From Rhizobium etli_C (GTDB lineage: Bacteria > Pseudomonadota > Alphaproteobacteria > Rhizobiales > Rhizobiaceae), in assembly GCF_014198605.1 (NCBI RefSeq), contig NZ_JACIHU010000001.1: DNA of 64,000 nt, one strand, 5' to 3'. The position numbers and the translations under genes were made by a program. Shown piece by piece: positions 1-8,317 of this stretch. Under the pieces are notes generated by a model. That model saw only the letters and a program-made list of their open reading frames with translations. It made no database searches and was not told the origin of the DNA. Within the stretch, counting starts at the first letter, position 1. Each line of letters starts with the position of its first letter.

Positions 1-554
1 CATCGGGAACGGCGGTCGGCGTCGCGGCGATGCTGGCGCCCGGCCTCATCGTGTGGAACCAGTTCATATCGGTGCCTGCCGATGCCGCATCAGTCGAGGT
101 CGTCAGCCAGCAATGGCTGTGGAGCTTCCGCCTGCCGGGAGCAGACGGAAAACTCGGCCGTGCCGAGACGCGCGACGTCACCCCGGAAAACCCGCTCGGC
201 CTCGACAAGAACGATGCAAGCGGCCTCGACGATGTCATCATCGAGGGCGGTGAGCTGCATCTGCCGATCGGCAAACCGGTGCACATATTGCTGCGCTCCG
301 TCGATGTGCTGCATGATTTCTACGTGCCGGAATTCCGCGCCAAAATGGACATGATCCCCGGCATGATCACCTATTTCTGGTTCACGCCGACGCGGACGGG
401 GACCTTCGACATCCTCTGCGCCGAACTCTGCGGCGTCGGCCATCCGCAAATGCGCGGCACAGTCGTCGTCGAAAGCGACGCGGATTATCAGACCTGGCTC
501 GGGCAACAGCAGACATTCACCCAGCTGACGGCGTCGGCCGGGCCGGCGAACTGA
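1..554 (+). CDS. coxM: Cytochrome c oxidase subunit II (CoxM-like), 5' end cut by window
   Basis: Subunit II accepts electrons from cytochrome c at the binuclear CuA centre and passes them to subunit I in the inner membrane. The frame is open from base 3, so the N-terminus and first membrane helix lie outside the window; the ATG at 30 is internal. The periplasmic cupredoxin domain is complete: the CuA ligands are His at 312-314, then CAELC (Cys at 417-419 and 429-431), His at 441-443 and Met at 450-452. This ligand set marks a cytochrome c oxidase, not a quinol oxidase. It is followed after 91 bases by the subunit I gene. The order II-I-III-III recalls coxMNOP of Bradyrhizobium; the symbol is assigned by that resemblance. 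Confidence 0.9.
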   Translation, partial: SGTAVGVAAMLAPGLIVWNQFISVPADAASVEVVSQQWLWSFRLPGADGKLGRAETRDVTPENPLGLDKNDASGLDDVIIEGGELHLPIGKPVHILLRSVDVLHDFYVPEFRAKMDMIPGMITYFWFTPTRTGTFDILCAELCGVGHPQMRGTVVVESDADYQTWLGQQQTFTQLTASAGPAN

Positions 555-645
555 CGCGACCAGGACGGCCGGACGCCGCAAGCCGGTTCAAGGAACCGGC
601 GGGACGACGGCCTTAAGGCCGCATCGGGGAAAGGGAAGAGAGATC

Positions 646-2415
646 ATGGTCGAGATTCCATCCGGCAGCATCCCATCCGCCGAAGTCGAGGATGTCGAGC
701 TTTATCATCCTAGAAGCTGGTGGACGAAATATGTGTTCAGCCAGGACGCCAAGATCATCGCCGTGCAATATTCGCTGACGGCGATCGCGATCGGCCTGGT
801 GGCGCTGGTGCTCTCCTGGCTGATGCGGATCCAGCTTGCCTTTCCCGGCTATTTCACCTTCATCGATGCCGATCACTATTACCAGTTCATCACCATGCAC
901 GGCATGATCATGGTGATCTATCTGCTGACCGCGCTCTTCCTCGGCGGCTTCGGCAATTACCTCATTCCGCTGATGGTCGGCGCCCGCGACATGGTGTTTC
1001 CCTACGCCAACATGCTGAGCTACTGGATCTATCTGCTGGCGGTGCTGATCCTCGCCGCCGGCTTCTTTGCGCCCGGCGGCCCGACGGGGGCGGGCTGGAC
1101 GCTTTATCCGCCGCAGGCGGTTCTCTCAGGCACACCAGGCGGCAGGGACTGGGGCATCCTGCTGATGCTCACCTCGCTAATCGTCTTCATCATCGGCTTC
1201 ACCATGGGCGGGCTGAACTATGTGGTGACCGTGCTGCAGGGGCGGGCGCGCGGCATGACGCTGATGCGGATGCCGCTCACCGTCTGGGGCATTTTCACCG
1301 CGACCGTGATGGCGCTCTTGGCCTTTCCGGCCCTTTTCGTCGCTTGTGTCATGATGCTGTTCGACCGCCTGCTCGGCACCAGCTTTTTCATGCCCGCCAT
1401 CGTCGAGATGGGCACGCAACTGCAGCATGGCGGCGGCAGCCCGATCCTGTTCCAGCACCTGTTCTGGTTCTTTGGACATCCCGAGGTCTACATCGTCGCA
1501 CTGCCGGCCTTCGGCATCGTCTCGGACCTGATCAGCACGCATGCCCGCAAGAACATCTTCGGCTATCGCATGATGGTCTGGGCGATCGTCATCATCGGCG
1601 CCTTGAGCTTCGTCGTCTGGGCCCACCACATGTATGTCAGCGGCATGAACCCCGCCTTCGGCTTCTTCTTCGCCACCACGACGCTGATCATCGCCGTCCC
1701 GACCGCGATCAAGGTCTATAACTGGGTGTTGACGCTCTGGCGCGGCGATATCCACCTGACGCTGCCGATGCTGTTTGCGCTCGCCTTCATCGTCACCTTC
1801 GTCAATGGCGGCCTGACCGGCCTCTTCCTCGGCAATGTCGTCGTCGACGTGCCGCTGTCGGATACGATGTTCGTCGTCGCGCATTTCCACATGGTGATGG
1901 GTGTCGCGCCGATCCTCGTCATCTTCGGGGCGATCTATCACTGGTATCCGAAGGTCACCGGGCGGATGCTGGACGAGACGCTCGGCCATATCCACTTCTG
2001 GATCACCTTCCTCGGCACCTATGCAATCTTCTTTCCGATGCACTATCTCGGCCTGCTCGGCGTGCCGCGCCGCTATTTCGAGATGGGAGAGGCCGCCTTC
2101 GTTCCGCCATCGGCCCATACGCTGAACATCTTCATATCGGTCATGGCGCTTGTCGTCGGGGCAGCGCAGGTGGTCTTCCTGTTCAATCTGGTCTGGAGCC
2201 TTTTCCGCGGCCGGGAGGCGGGCGGCAATCCCTGGCGGGCGACGACGCTCGAATGGCAGACGCCGCAGACGCCGCCGGCGCACGGAAACTGGGGCAAGGA
2301 CCTGCCTGTGGTCTACCGCTGGGCCTATGATTACAGCGTGCCTGGTGCTGCAGAGGATTTCATTCCGCAGACGGTGCCGGCAAGCGGCGAGGCCACACGG
2401 GAGCTTCCGACATGA
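646..2415 (+). CDS. coxN: Cytochrome c oxidase subunit I (CoxN-like)
   Basis: Catalytic heme-copper subunit (589 aa, about 12 membrane helices) that reduces O2 to water and pumps protons. Ligands are all visible: His85 and His415 for the low-spin heme, His413 for the high-spin heme, and His278, His327 and His328 for CuB. Tyr282 in HPEVY is the residue cross-linked to the CuB histidine. Glu280, Asp115 (GARDM) and Lys356 correspond to the D- and K-channel residues, so this is an A1-type proton-pumping oxidase. The ATG follows a purine-rich AGGGAAGAGAG site. The stop overlaps the next start (ATGA). There are no assembly genes (cox11, cox10) beside it, so it must rely on factors encoded elsewhere. 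Confidence 0.95.
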   Translation: MVEIPSGSIPSAEVEDVELYHPRSWWTKYVFSQDAKIIAVQYSLTAIAIGLVALVLSWLMRIQLAFPGYFTFIDADHYYQFITMHGMIMVIYLLTALFLGGFGNYLIPLMVGARDMVFPYANMLSYWIYLLAVLILAAGFFAPGGPTGAGWTLYPPQAVLSGTPGGRDWGILLMLTSLIVFIIGFTMGGLNYVVTVLQGRARGMTLMRMPLTVWGIFTATVMALLAFPALFVACVMMLFDRLLGTSFFMPAIVEMGTQLQHGGGSPILFQHLFWFFGHPEVYIVALPAFGIVSDLISTHARKNIFGYRMMVWAIVIIGALSFVVWAHHMYVSGMNPAFGFFFATTTLIIAVPTAIKVYNWVLTLWRGDIHLTLPMLFALAFIVTFVNGGLTGLFLGNVVVDVPLSDTMFVVAHFHMVMGVAPILVIFGAIYHWYPKVTGRMLDETLGHIHFWITFLGTYAIFFPMHYLGLLGVPRRYFEMGEAAFVPPSAHTLNIFISVMALVVGAAQVVFLFNLVWSLFRGREAGGNPWRATTLEWQTPQTPPAHGNWGKDLPVVYRWAYDYSVPGAAEDFIPQTVPASGEATRELPT

Positions 2416-3125
2416 ACGTCACGCTGATCTTCCTCGCGGCCATCGCCGCCATCGTTATCTGGTGGCTGACGGGGCAGCGGCTGACCTCGAAGCCCTGGCT
2501 CGAAACCGGCTCGGTGCAGCTGCCGGATCATGCCGGCACTGAGCGGCCGCCCGCACCGGCGGTGAAGATCGGCCTCTTCGTATTTCTCGGCGTCGTCGGT
2601 GCCGTCTTCAGTCTTGCCGTCAGCGCCTATTTCATGCGTGCAGCGTCGGCGGACTGGTGGGCGACGCCGGTGCCCCGACTGCTCTGGGTCAACACGGCAG
2701 CACTCGCCTTGAGCAGCACCGCGCTGCAATGGGCCAGACGCGAAGCGCGGCATGGCCGCGTCGAACGCCTGCGACCGACGCTTGCCGTCGCATTTGCTCT
2801 TGCCGTTCTCTTTCTCACCGGACAGATCCAGGCATGGCGCGAGCTGACGGCGGCTGGATACGTGCTGGCCGACAATCCCGCCAACAGCTTCTTCTATATG
2901 CTGACCGGTCTGCATGGCCTGCACATCCTCGGCGGGCTCATGGTGCTGGGTCACACGACCCTGCGCGCTTTCGCGACCGACATCGGGTCGGACAGGCTCA
3001 GCCTCAGCGTCGACCTTTCGGCGATCTATTCGCATTTCATGCTTGCCGTCTGGCTGCTGCTGTTTGCGCTCTTTGCCGGGTGGGCGAATGATTTCGTCGA
3101 TCTCTGCCGCACATTGCTGAACTAG
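2412..3125 (+). CDS. coxO: Cytochrome c oxidase subunit III, first copy (CoxO-like)
   Basis: A 237-residue, multi-helix membrane protein of the heme-copper oxidase subunit III family, overlapping the subunit I stop by four bases and so translationally coupled. The segments 'FYMLTGLHGLHILGG' and a late 'YSHFMLAVWLLLF' are the family's conserved helix motifs. A hydrophobic N-terminal helix is followed by a short soluble stretch before helix 2, which differs from the second copy downstream. The subunit stabilises subunit I and its O2 and proton paths. Having two dissimilar subunit III genes in one operon matches CoxO/CoxP of Bradyrhizobium; which copy corresponds to which is taken from order alone. 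Confidence 0.85.
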   Translation: MNVTLIFLAAIAAIVIWWLTGQRLTSKPWLETGSVQLPDHAGTERPPAPAVKIGLFVFLGVVGAVFSLAVSAYFMRAASADWWATPVPRLLWVNTAALALSSTALQWARREARHGRVERLRPTLAVAFALAVLFLTGQIQAWRELTAAGYVLADNPANSFFYMLTGLHGLHILGGLMVLGHTTLRAFATDIGSDRLSLSVDLSAIYSHFMLAVWLLLFALFAGWANDFVDLCRTLLN

Positions 3126-3148
3126 GGGCTCAACCGGGAGATTTGCAG

Positions 3149-3868
3149 ATGGCACATCCTGTCCAGACACACGGCGAGCCAGATCTCAGGTCGGTCGGCC
3201 TGCGCGGCGTCGCCGCCGATTTCGCCTCGGACCAGCGCGCCTTCAAGACCGCCTCCTGGGGCAAGGCGATGATGTGGATATTTCTGCTCAGCGACACTTT
3301 CGTCTTCGGCTGTTTCCTGCTCGCCTATATGACCGCCCGCATGTCGACGCCCGTCGCCTGGCCCAATCCGAGCGAGGTCTTCGCGCTGCATATCGGCGGC
3401 CAGGACGTGCCGCTGATCCTGATCGCAATCATGACCTTCGTGCTGATCTCGAGCAGCGGCACCATGGCGATGGCGGTCAATTTCGGCTATCGCCGCGACC
3501 GCGGCAGGACCGCTGTCCTGATGCTGCTGACAGCACTTCTCGGGGCATGTTTCGTCGGCATGCAGGCCTTCGAATGGACCAAGCTGATCACCGAAGGCGT
3601 ACGCCCCTGGGAGAACCCGTGGGGGGCAGCGCAGTTCGGATCGACCTTCTTCATGATCACAGGCTTTCACGGCACCCATGTCACGATCGGCGTCATCTTC
3701 CTCCTCATCGTCGCCCGCAAGGTCTGGCGCGGCGATTTCGACGTCGAGCGGCGCGGCTTCTTCACCAGCCGGAAAGGGCGCTACGAGGCCGTCGAGATCA
3801 TGGGCCTCTACTGGCACTTCGTCGACCTGGTCTGGGTTTTCATCTTCGCTTTCTTCTATCTGTGGTGA
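3149..3868 (+). CDS. coxP: Cytochrome c oxidase subunit III, second copy (CoxP-like)
   Basis: A 239-residue subunit III homologue with about five to six membrane helices. Family hallmarks are 'WIFLLSDTFVFG', 'AFEW' (the conserved helix-3 glutamate region), 'FMITGFHGTHV' and the terminal 'LYWHFVDLVWVFIF'. The ATG at 3149 is preferred over an in-frame TTG six bases upstream because GGGAG lies eight bases before it. It sits 23 bases after the first subunit III gene and 7 bases before subunit IV, clearly one operon. It is nearer to classical subunit III in sequence than its upstream partner. Confidence 0.87.
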   Translation: MAHPVQTHGEPDLRSVGLRGVAADFASDQRAFKTASWGKAMMWIFLLSDTFVFGCFLLAYMTARMSTPVAWPNPSEVFALHIGGQDVPLILIAIMTFVLISSSGTMAMAVNFGYRRDRGRTAVLMLLTALLGACFVGMQAFEWTKLITEGVRPWENPWGAAQFGSTFFMITGFHGTHVTIGVIFLLIVARKVWRGDFDVERRGFFTSRKGRYEAVEIMGLYWHFVDLVWVFIFAFFYLW

Positions 3869-3875
3869 GGTCGTC

Positions 3876-4241
3876 ATGAGCGAGACAACGGCGCATGGGC
3901 AAAGCCAAACGGTGCATGTACAGGCACATGGCGGGCAGCAGCATCCGATCCGGCTCTATCTCTTCGTCTGGGGCCTGCTCTTCGTGCTCAGCGCGTTTTC
4001 CTATATGGTCGATTATCTCGGCATCCAGGGCTATCTCCGGTGGTTTCTCATCCTGGTGTTCATGATGCTGAAGGCCGGGCTGATCGTCGCGGTTTTCATG
4101 CACATGGCCTGGGAACGGTTGGCGCTCGTCTACGCCATCCTGCTGCCGCCGGTGCTGGTGCTGGTCTTCGTCGCGCTGATGGTATCGGAATCGCAGTATA
4201 CGATCTTCACCCGGCTCGCCTTCTTCGGCGCGACGCCGTAG
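3876..4241 (+). CDS. Prokaryotic cytochrome c oxidase subunit IV
   Basis: A 121-residue protein with a polar His/Gln-rich N-terminus of about 25 residues and three membrane helices. The helix containing 'KAGLIVAVFMHM' is typical of the small bacterial subunit IV family (COX4_pro). It closes the oxidase operon. Its role is structural, packing against subunits I and III. The frame is open far upstream into coxP, but the ATG at 3876, seven bases after the coxP stop, gives the family's normal length. Confidence 0.83.
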   Translation: MSETTAHGQSQTVHVQAHGGQQHPIRLYLFVWGLLFVLSAFSYMVDYLGIQGYLRWFLILVFMMLKAGLIVAVFMHMAWERLALVYAILLPPVLVLVFVALMVSESQYTIFTRLAFFGATP

Positions 4242-4351
4242 AACCGGTCATCGGGACCAGAGCTGCGACATCGGAGACGACTGCCGCGCGCTCAATCCGG
4301 ACTGCTTCGAACTTTTATCAAAATCTGCCGACATCTCGACCGGAGGCGCCT

Positions 4352-4933
4352 ATGGCTGAAATCTTGCTGTTCCATCATGCACAGGGGCTGACGCCTGGAG
4401 TGCGGGCCTTCGCCGACGATATCAGGGCTGCCGGCCACATCGTGCACACGCCTGATCTGTTCGACGGACGCACGTTCGGAAGCATCGAGGAAGGGCTTAC
4501 CCATATCGGCGAGAACGGATTCGACGCCATCAGGGAGCGCGGCGTCCGGGTTGCCGACGAACTGCCTGCCGAACTCGTCTATGCCGGTTTCTCATTCGGC
4601 GTGCTGCCGGCGCAGAAGCTGGCGCAGACGCGGTCTGGGGCCCGTGGGGCGCTGCTCTTCTACTCATGCCTGCCGATCAGCGGCGAGTGGGCCTTCGGAC
4701 CCTGGCCGAAGGGCGTCGCCGTCCAGATCCACGGCATGGACAACGACCCGATATTCGCAGGCGAGGGCGATATCGACGCCGCCCGCGAGATCGTAGCGAA
4801 GGTCGAGGACGCCGAGCTTTTCCTCTACCCCGGCGATCAGCACTATTTCGCCGACAGTTCGCTGCCGTCCTATGACGCGGGTGCGGCCGCGCTCCTCACC
4901 AGCCGAGTGCTCGCCTTCCTGGATCGGCGCTGA
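4352..4933 (+). CDS. Dienelactone hydrolase family protein with serine nucleophile
   Basis: A 193-residue alpha/beta hydrolase. It begins with 'ILLFHHAQGLTPGV', as in dienelactone hydrolase-like proteins, and has the nucleophile elbow GFSFG. Classical dienelactone hydrolases use cysteine here, so this is a serine variant. The probable acid lies in 'HGMDNDP' and the base is His in 'GDQHYF'. The substrate is unknown; the family hydrolyses small esters and lactones. The start is set by CGGAGG eight bases before the ATG. It lies 110 bases beyond the oxidase operon and is probably a separate unit, possibly shared with the AraC gene that follows. Confidence 0.82.
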   Translation: MAEILLFHHAQGLTPGVRAFADDIRAAGHIVHTPDLFDGRTFGSIEEGLTHIGENGFDAIRERGVRVADELPAELVYAGFSFGVLPAQKLAQTRSGARGALLFYSCLPISGEWAFGPWPKGVAVQIHGMDNDPIFAGEGDIDAAREIVAKVEDAELFLYPGDQHYFADSSLPSYDAGAAALLTSRVLAFLDRR

Positions 4934-5055
4934 TCCCCGGCGGGCACCGACGCCATAAAATCCCCACCTAAAATGCGTTCTAAAACATGATGGAGGTCGC
5001 GCCGGGTGACGATCTCGGCAATGATGCCGCCTATTCGCCACGATCCTGTCAGGCC

Positions 5056-6090
5056 ATGCTGTTCATTCCGCTTCCCTTCGCCGTTGCTATTCTGCTGCTT
5101 GTCCTCTTCGTCGCCGTCCTCAGGCGCGACGAGGAGGCAGTGCCGAACCGGCCGTTTCTGGCGCTCATCCTGCTTGCTGCGCTGCAATCCGTGCTCTCCG
5201 GCCTGCGGTGGGGATATGGAATACAGGCCATCGGGCTGGTCGCGCCGGTGATCGCGGCCATGGTGCCGCCGCTTGCCTATGCCGGGGTTTCGCGGCTGGT
5301 GAGGACGAGCGGGCGGCCGCTGCCGGTGCGGATGGCCCTGCATGCCGTTCCCGCCGCCCTTATTCTGGCGCTGATGACCGTCTGGCGGGATGCGATCGAT
5401 ATCGCGCTGGTGCTTGTCTTTGTCGGTTATGCCCTGGCCATCCTGCTTCTGATGCGCCCGGGCGCCGACGCACTGCGGCTGGTGCCCTTCGAAGGGGCGG
5501 TGCCGGCCTTTCGGGCGATCATCTTTACCGCTGCCGCCCTGTGTCTCTCGGCTGCGATCGATACCTTCGTCTTCCTCGACCTCACCTCGGCCCACAGCGC
5601 GCGTGCGCTGATGCTGATCAGTATTGGAAATCTCGCCGTTCTCGTCATCCTCGGCATCGCGGCCGCCGCCGCCAGCCGAAGCCGGGCGCCGGCCGAAACG
5701 GCGGAGGCGGCGGCGAGGCCGCAGGCGAGCGAAGACAAGGAGACGATCGCTACCGTGGACGCGCTGATGGAGACAAGGAAGCTCTATCGCGACGCCAATC
5801 TCAATCTCGACCGGCTCGCCCGCAAGGCCGGTATCCCCGCGCGCCAAATCTCGGCGGCGATCAACCGGGCGATGGACAAGAACGTCTCGCAATATGTCAA
5901 TGATTACAGGATCGGCGAGGCCTGCCGCCTGCTTTCGGCCACCGAGAAATCGGTGACCGAAGTGATGTTCGACGTCGGCTTCCAGACAAAGTCCAATTTC
6001 AACCGCGAATTCCGCCGGGTGACGGATATGACGCCGCTGGCCTGGCGGCAGAAGAGGGGCGGCGGTTCGTCGGTGATAGACAAGCTGTAG
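5056..6090 (+). CDS. AraC family regulator with N-terminal membrane domain
   Basis: About 344 residues. The first ~220 are strongly hydrophobic (six or seven helices starting 'MLFIPLPFAV'), followed by an Ala-rich linker and a C-terminal AraC/XylS DNA-binding domain of two helix-turn-helix units. The second unit carries the signature region 'FDVGFQTKSNFNREFRR'. Membrane tethering suggests it senses a signal in or across the membrane and acts on DNA from there. An ATG at 4987 would add 23 residues and has no better ribosome site; 5056 is chosen because the helical region starts there. The target may be the hydrolase upstream or the exporter downstream; neither link can be shown. Confidence 0.82.
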   Translation: MLFIPLPFAVAILLLVLFVAVLRRDEEAVPNRPFLALILLAALQSVLSGLRWGYGIQAIGLVAPVIAAMVPPLAYAGVSRLVRTSGRPLPVRMALHAVPAALILALMTVWRDAIDIALVLVFVGYALAILLLMRPGADALRLVPFEGAVPAFRAIIFTAAALCLSAAIDTFVFLDLTSAHSARALMLISIGNLAVLVILGIAAAAASRSRAPAETAEAAARPQASEDKETIATVDALMETRKLYRDANLNLDRLARKAGIPARQISAAINRAMDKNVSQYVNDYRIGEACRLLSATEKSVTEVMFDVGFQTKSNFNREFRRVTDMTPLAWRQKRGGGSSVIDKL

Positions 6091-6367
6091 TGCGCAGGCA
6101 CCCGCCCTTGTGGTTCGAGACGGCCCTCCCTGCGGGCCTCCTCACCATGAGGGCTGGTTGTTGTGCCCTGCGGCCAGGCTCTCGGCGGCAGGGCGCCCGC
6201 GTTCGCCGTTGAGGTGAGCCGCAATCTCTCTCCGCCGTCATGCTGAGGCGCCCCACAAGGCCCTCGAAGGATGAGGGCGGCCACGACCAAGTACAAAATC
6301 GCGATCGAGGACGTCCCGGATCGTGTTCGAGGTCGCGATTTCTGCCGGGTCGCCGATGTTGGCCGGC
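6091..6367 (+). repeat. Intergenic region with Rhizobium-type repeat fragments
   Basis: No gene seen. About 6237-6285 resembles the repeat that recurs near 7480-7570 and 28200, built around CCTCGAAGGATGAGGG. Upstream, 6120-6170 holds an imperfect inverted repeat around CCTGCGGGCCTCC. The region separates the AraC gene from the exporter operon and probably contains the exporter promoter. Confidence 0.55.
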
Positions 6368-7528
6368 ATGAACACAACATCAGAACATGATCGAACCCTT
6401 GCCGCCCAACTGAGATTGCTTTCGATCGAGCCTGCGGCCTTCAAAACGGAGCTGCCGGAGCCTCGTATCCGGCGGCGCATGATCCCTGGCGCAATACTTG
6501 TCCTTGCGGCGACGGCATCGTTGGCGGTGGTCGCTCTTTATGGACCTCAGACGCTGGAGCGTATCGAGGCCGCGATTGCGGGGAAGACGGGCGACCACCC
6601 TACGATATCCGCTCATGAGGCGCCGGCCAGGGGCGGTGTGATTGTTGAGGCCGACGATGGGGCGAAGAGCAGGGCCGCGCCGCCCCGTGAGGTTACCGGC
6701 TCCGGCTACGTCGTGGCGCCCGACACCGCCATCGTCTTTTCCAAATATGAGGGCCGGGTTGTCGCCGTCGAGGTCGAGGCGGGCGACAGGGTCGAGGCGG
6801 GGCAGCTGCTGGTGCGGCTCGACGATGCCGGCGCTCGGTTTGCGCTCCGCGGTGCGAAGATATCGGAGCGGGCGGCGGCGCTGGCGCTTGATGCGAGGAA
6901 TATCGAGCTCGCGCAGGCGCGGTCATCGCTGACACGTACCGAGCGGCTGGCCGGGCGGGATGCGATGTCGGCGCAAGCCCTGGAGGAGGCCAAGACGGCT
7001 TTCGACACGGCAGAGAATGCCGCCCTGCGGGCGCGGCAGGAGGTAGCCAAGGCCAGGCTCGACATCGACAGGGCGCGCGAGCAGGTCGAGGCGCTGACCG
7101 TGCGAGCGCCGATTTCGGGCACCGTGACGCGGCTCGACGCGCATGTCGGCGACACCATGCTGTCGCGCGAGGACAGCGTGGGGGAGAATGAAAGCCTGCT
7201 TGCGATTACCGATACGGCGAAGATGGTCATCGATGCGGATGTGGCCGAAGCCAATATCGCGCTGATGCGGCCGGGCCTGTCAGGCGAGGCGGTGCTCGAC
7301 GGCTTTCCGGGCCAGCCCTTTGCAGTCGAAGTGGCGAAGATCGCGCCCGTCATATCACGGGAGAAGGGGACGGTGACACTGCGCCTGTCGCTCACGTCGC
7401 CGCCTTCCGGCATGCGGCCTGCGATGGCGGCGCGCATTCGGCTTGTGGTGGGAGAGGGGAGCGCTGGCGCCCTTCACCCGCCTCCATCCTTCGAGGCTCC
7501 GGCCGTTGGCCTACGCACCTCAGGATGA
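6368..7528 (+). CDS. HlyD-family periplasmic adaptor of an ABC exporter
   Basis: A membrane fusion protein of about 386 residues with one N-terminal membrane anchor ('GAILVLAATASLAVVALYG', residues ~40-58). Two lipoyl half-motifs follow ('GRVVAVEVEAGDRVEAGQLL' and 'APISGTVTRL'), flanking a coiled coil at ~155-245, then a beta-barrel domain. It links inner-membrane permeases to the cell envelope. It is first in an operon with the ATPase and two FtsX-type permeases. The ATG at 6368 is preferred over an upstream ATG at 6323 since it gives a normal short cytoplasmic tail. The last ~17 residues (after 'VVGEGS') and the stop codon lie inside an intergenic repeat, so the natural C-terminus has been replaced or extended. 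Confidence 0.87.
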   Translation: MNTTSEHDRTLAAQLRLLSIEPAAFKTELPEPRIRRRMIPGAILVLAATASLAVVALYGPQTLERIEAAIAGKTGDHPTISAHEAPARGGVIVEADDGAKSRAAPPREVTGSGYVVAPDTAIVFSKYEGRVVAVEVEAGDRVEAGQLLVRLDDAGARFALRGAKISERAAALALDARNIELAQARSSLTRTERLAGRDAMSAQALEEAKTAFDTAENAALRARQEVAKARLDIDRAREQVEALTVRAPISGTVTRLDAHVGDTMLSREDSVGENESLLAITDTAKMVIDADVAEANIALMRPGLSGEAVLDGFPGQPFAVEVAKIAPVISREKGTVTLRLSLTSPPSGMRPAMAARIRLVVGEGSAGALHPPPSFEAPAVGLRTSG

Positions 7529-7575
7529 TCCTTCGAGGCGATCCTGCGGAACGCACCTCAAGATGAGGGCGGCCT
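7477..7575 (+). repeat. Repeat element spanning the end of the adaptor gene
   Basis: Contains two head-to-tail copies of a CCTTCGAGG...CACCTCA(A/G)GATGA unit. Bases 7518-7539 are identical to 28200-28221. The adaptor's TGA (7526-7528) falls inside the GGATGA of the repeat. This is a common type of Rhizobium intergenic element, recognised from memory. Confidence 0.7.
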
Positions 7576-7612
7576 CTGCGATAGCGACAATCCATCACCA
7601 AGGAGCAAAGCA

Positions 7613-8317
7613 ATGACCGACAGCCAAGACCCCTTCATCGCGCTCGCCGGCGTCAGAAAGGCGTTCAGTATCGGGACAGAGACGATCCCGATTTTCTCAG
7701 GACTCGACCTTTCCATTCCGCGCGGCGACTTCGTGGCTGTCATGGGGCCGTCCGGCTCGGGGAAATCAACGCTGCTGAATATGCTCGGCGGCATCGACAG
7801 CCCCGATGCCGGCGAGATCCGGATCGGGCGCAGCCATCTCGAACAGATGGGCGAAGGCGCCAGGGCGGCCTGGCGGGCACACGGCATAGGCATCGTCTTC
7901 CAATTCTACAACCTGCTGCCGATGCTGAATGCGGCGGAGAATATCGAGCTGCCGCTGCTTCTGAAGCCGCTCGGACGTAAGGAGCGGCGGGCCCGCGTCG
8001 ATACCGTCATGGACCTCGTCGGGCTTGCCGGCCGGCAGCGGCAGTTTCCCTCCAGCATGTCCGGCGGGCAGCAGCAGCGTGTCGGCATTGCGCGCGCCAT
8101 CGTCGGCGATCCCGATCTTCTTCTCTGCGACGAGCCGACCGGCGATCTCGATCGAAAATCGGCCAATGATATCCTCGAGATGTTGAGCTTTCTCAATCGC
8201 GAGCTTCAGAAGACCATCATCATGGTCACGCATGATCCCGAGGCTGCTTCCTTCGCCCGGCGCACGCTGCATCTCAACAAAGGCGAATTCGTCAACGAGG
8301 AAAGGGCGGGCCGATGA
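7613..8317 (+). CDS. ABC transporter ATP-binding protein (MacB/LolD type)
   Basis: A 234-residue ATPase. Walker A is GPSGSGKST, the signature is SGGQQQR, Walker B is LLLCDEPTGDLD, followed by the switch histidine in 'MVTHD'. This sequence type powers FtsX-fold permeases used for lipoprotein release, peptide or macrolide export and stress responses. AAGGAG lies just upstream of the ATG. It overlaps the first permease by four bases (ATGA). It energises the two permeases that follow together with the HlyD adaptor upstream. Confidence 0.93.
   Translation: MTDSQDPFIALAGVRKAFSIGTETIPIFSGLDLSIPRGDFVAVMGPSGSGKSTLLNMLGGIDSPDAGEIRIGRSHLEQMGEGARAAWRAHGIGIVFQFYNLLPMLNAAENIELPLLLKPLGRKERRARVDTVMDLVGLAGRQRQFPSSMSGGQQQRVGIARAIVGDPDLLLCDEPTGDLDRKSANDILEMLSFLNRELQKTIIMVTHDPEAASFARRTLHLNKGEFVNEERAGR

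Noticed and set aside
1177..2283. 368-codon minus-strand frame opposite cytochrome oxidase subunit I
   Set aside because: Highly charged, His/Asp/Arg-rich translation with no fold; the plus strand is clearly coxN.
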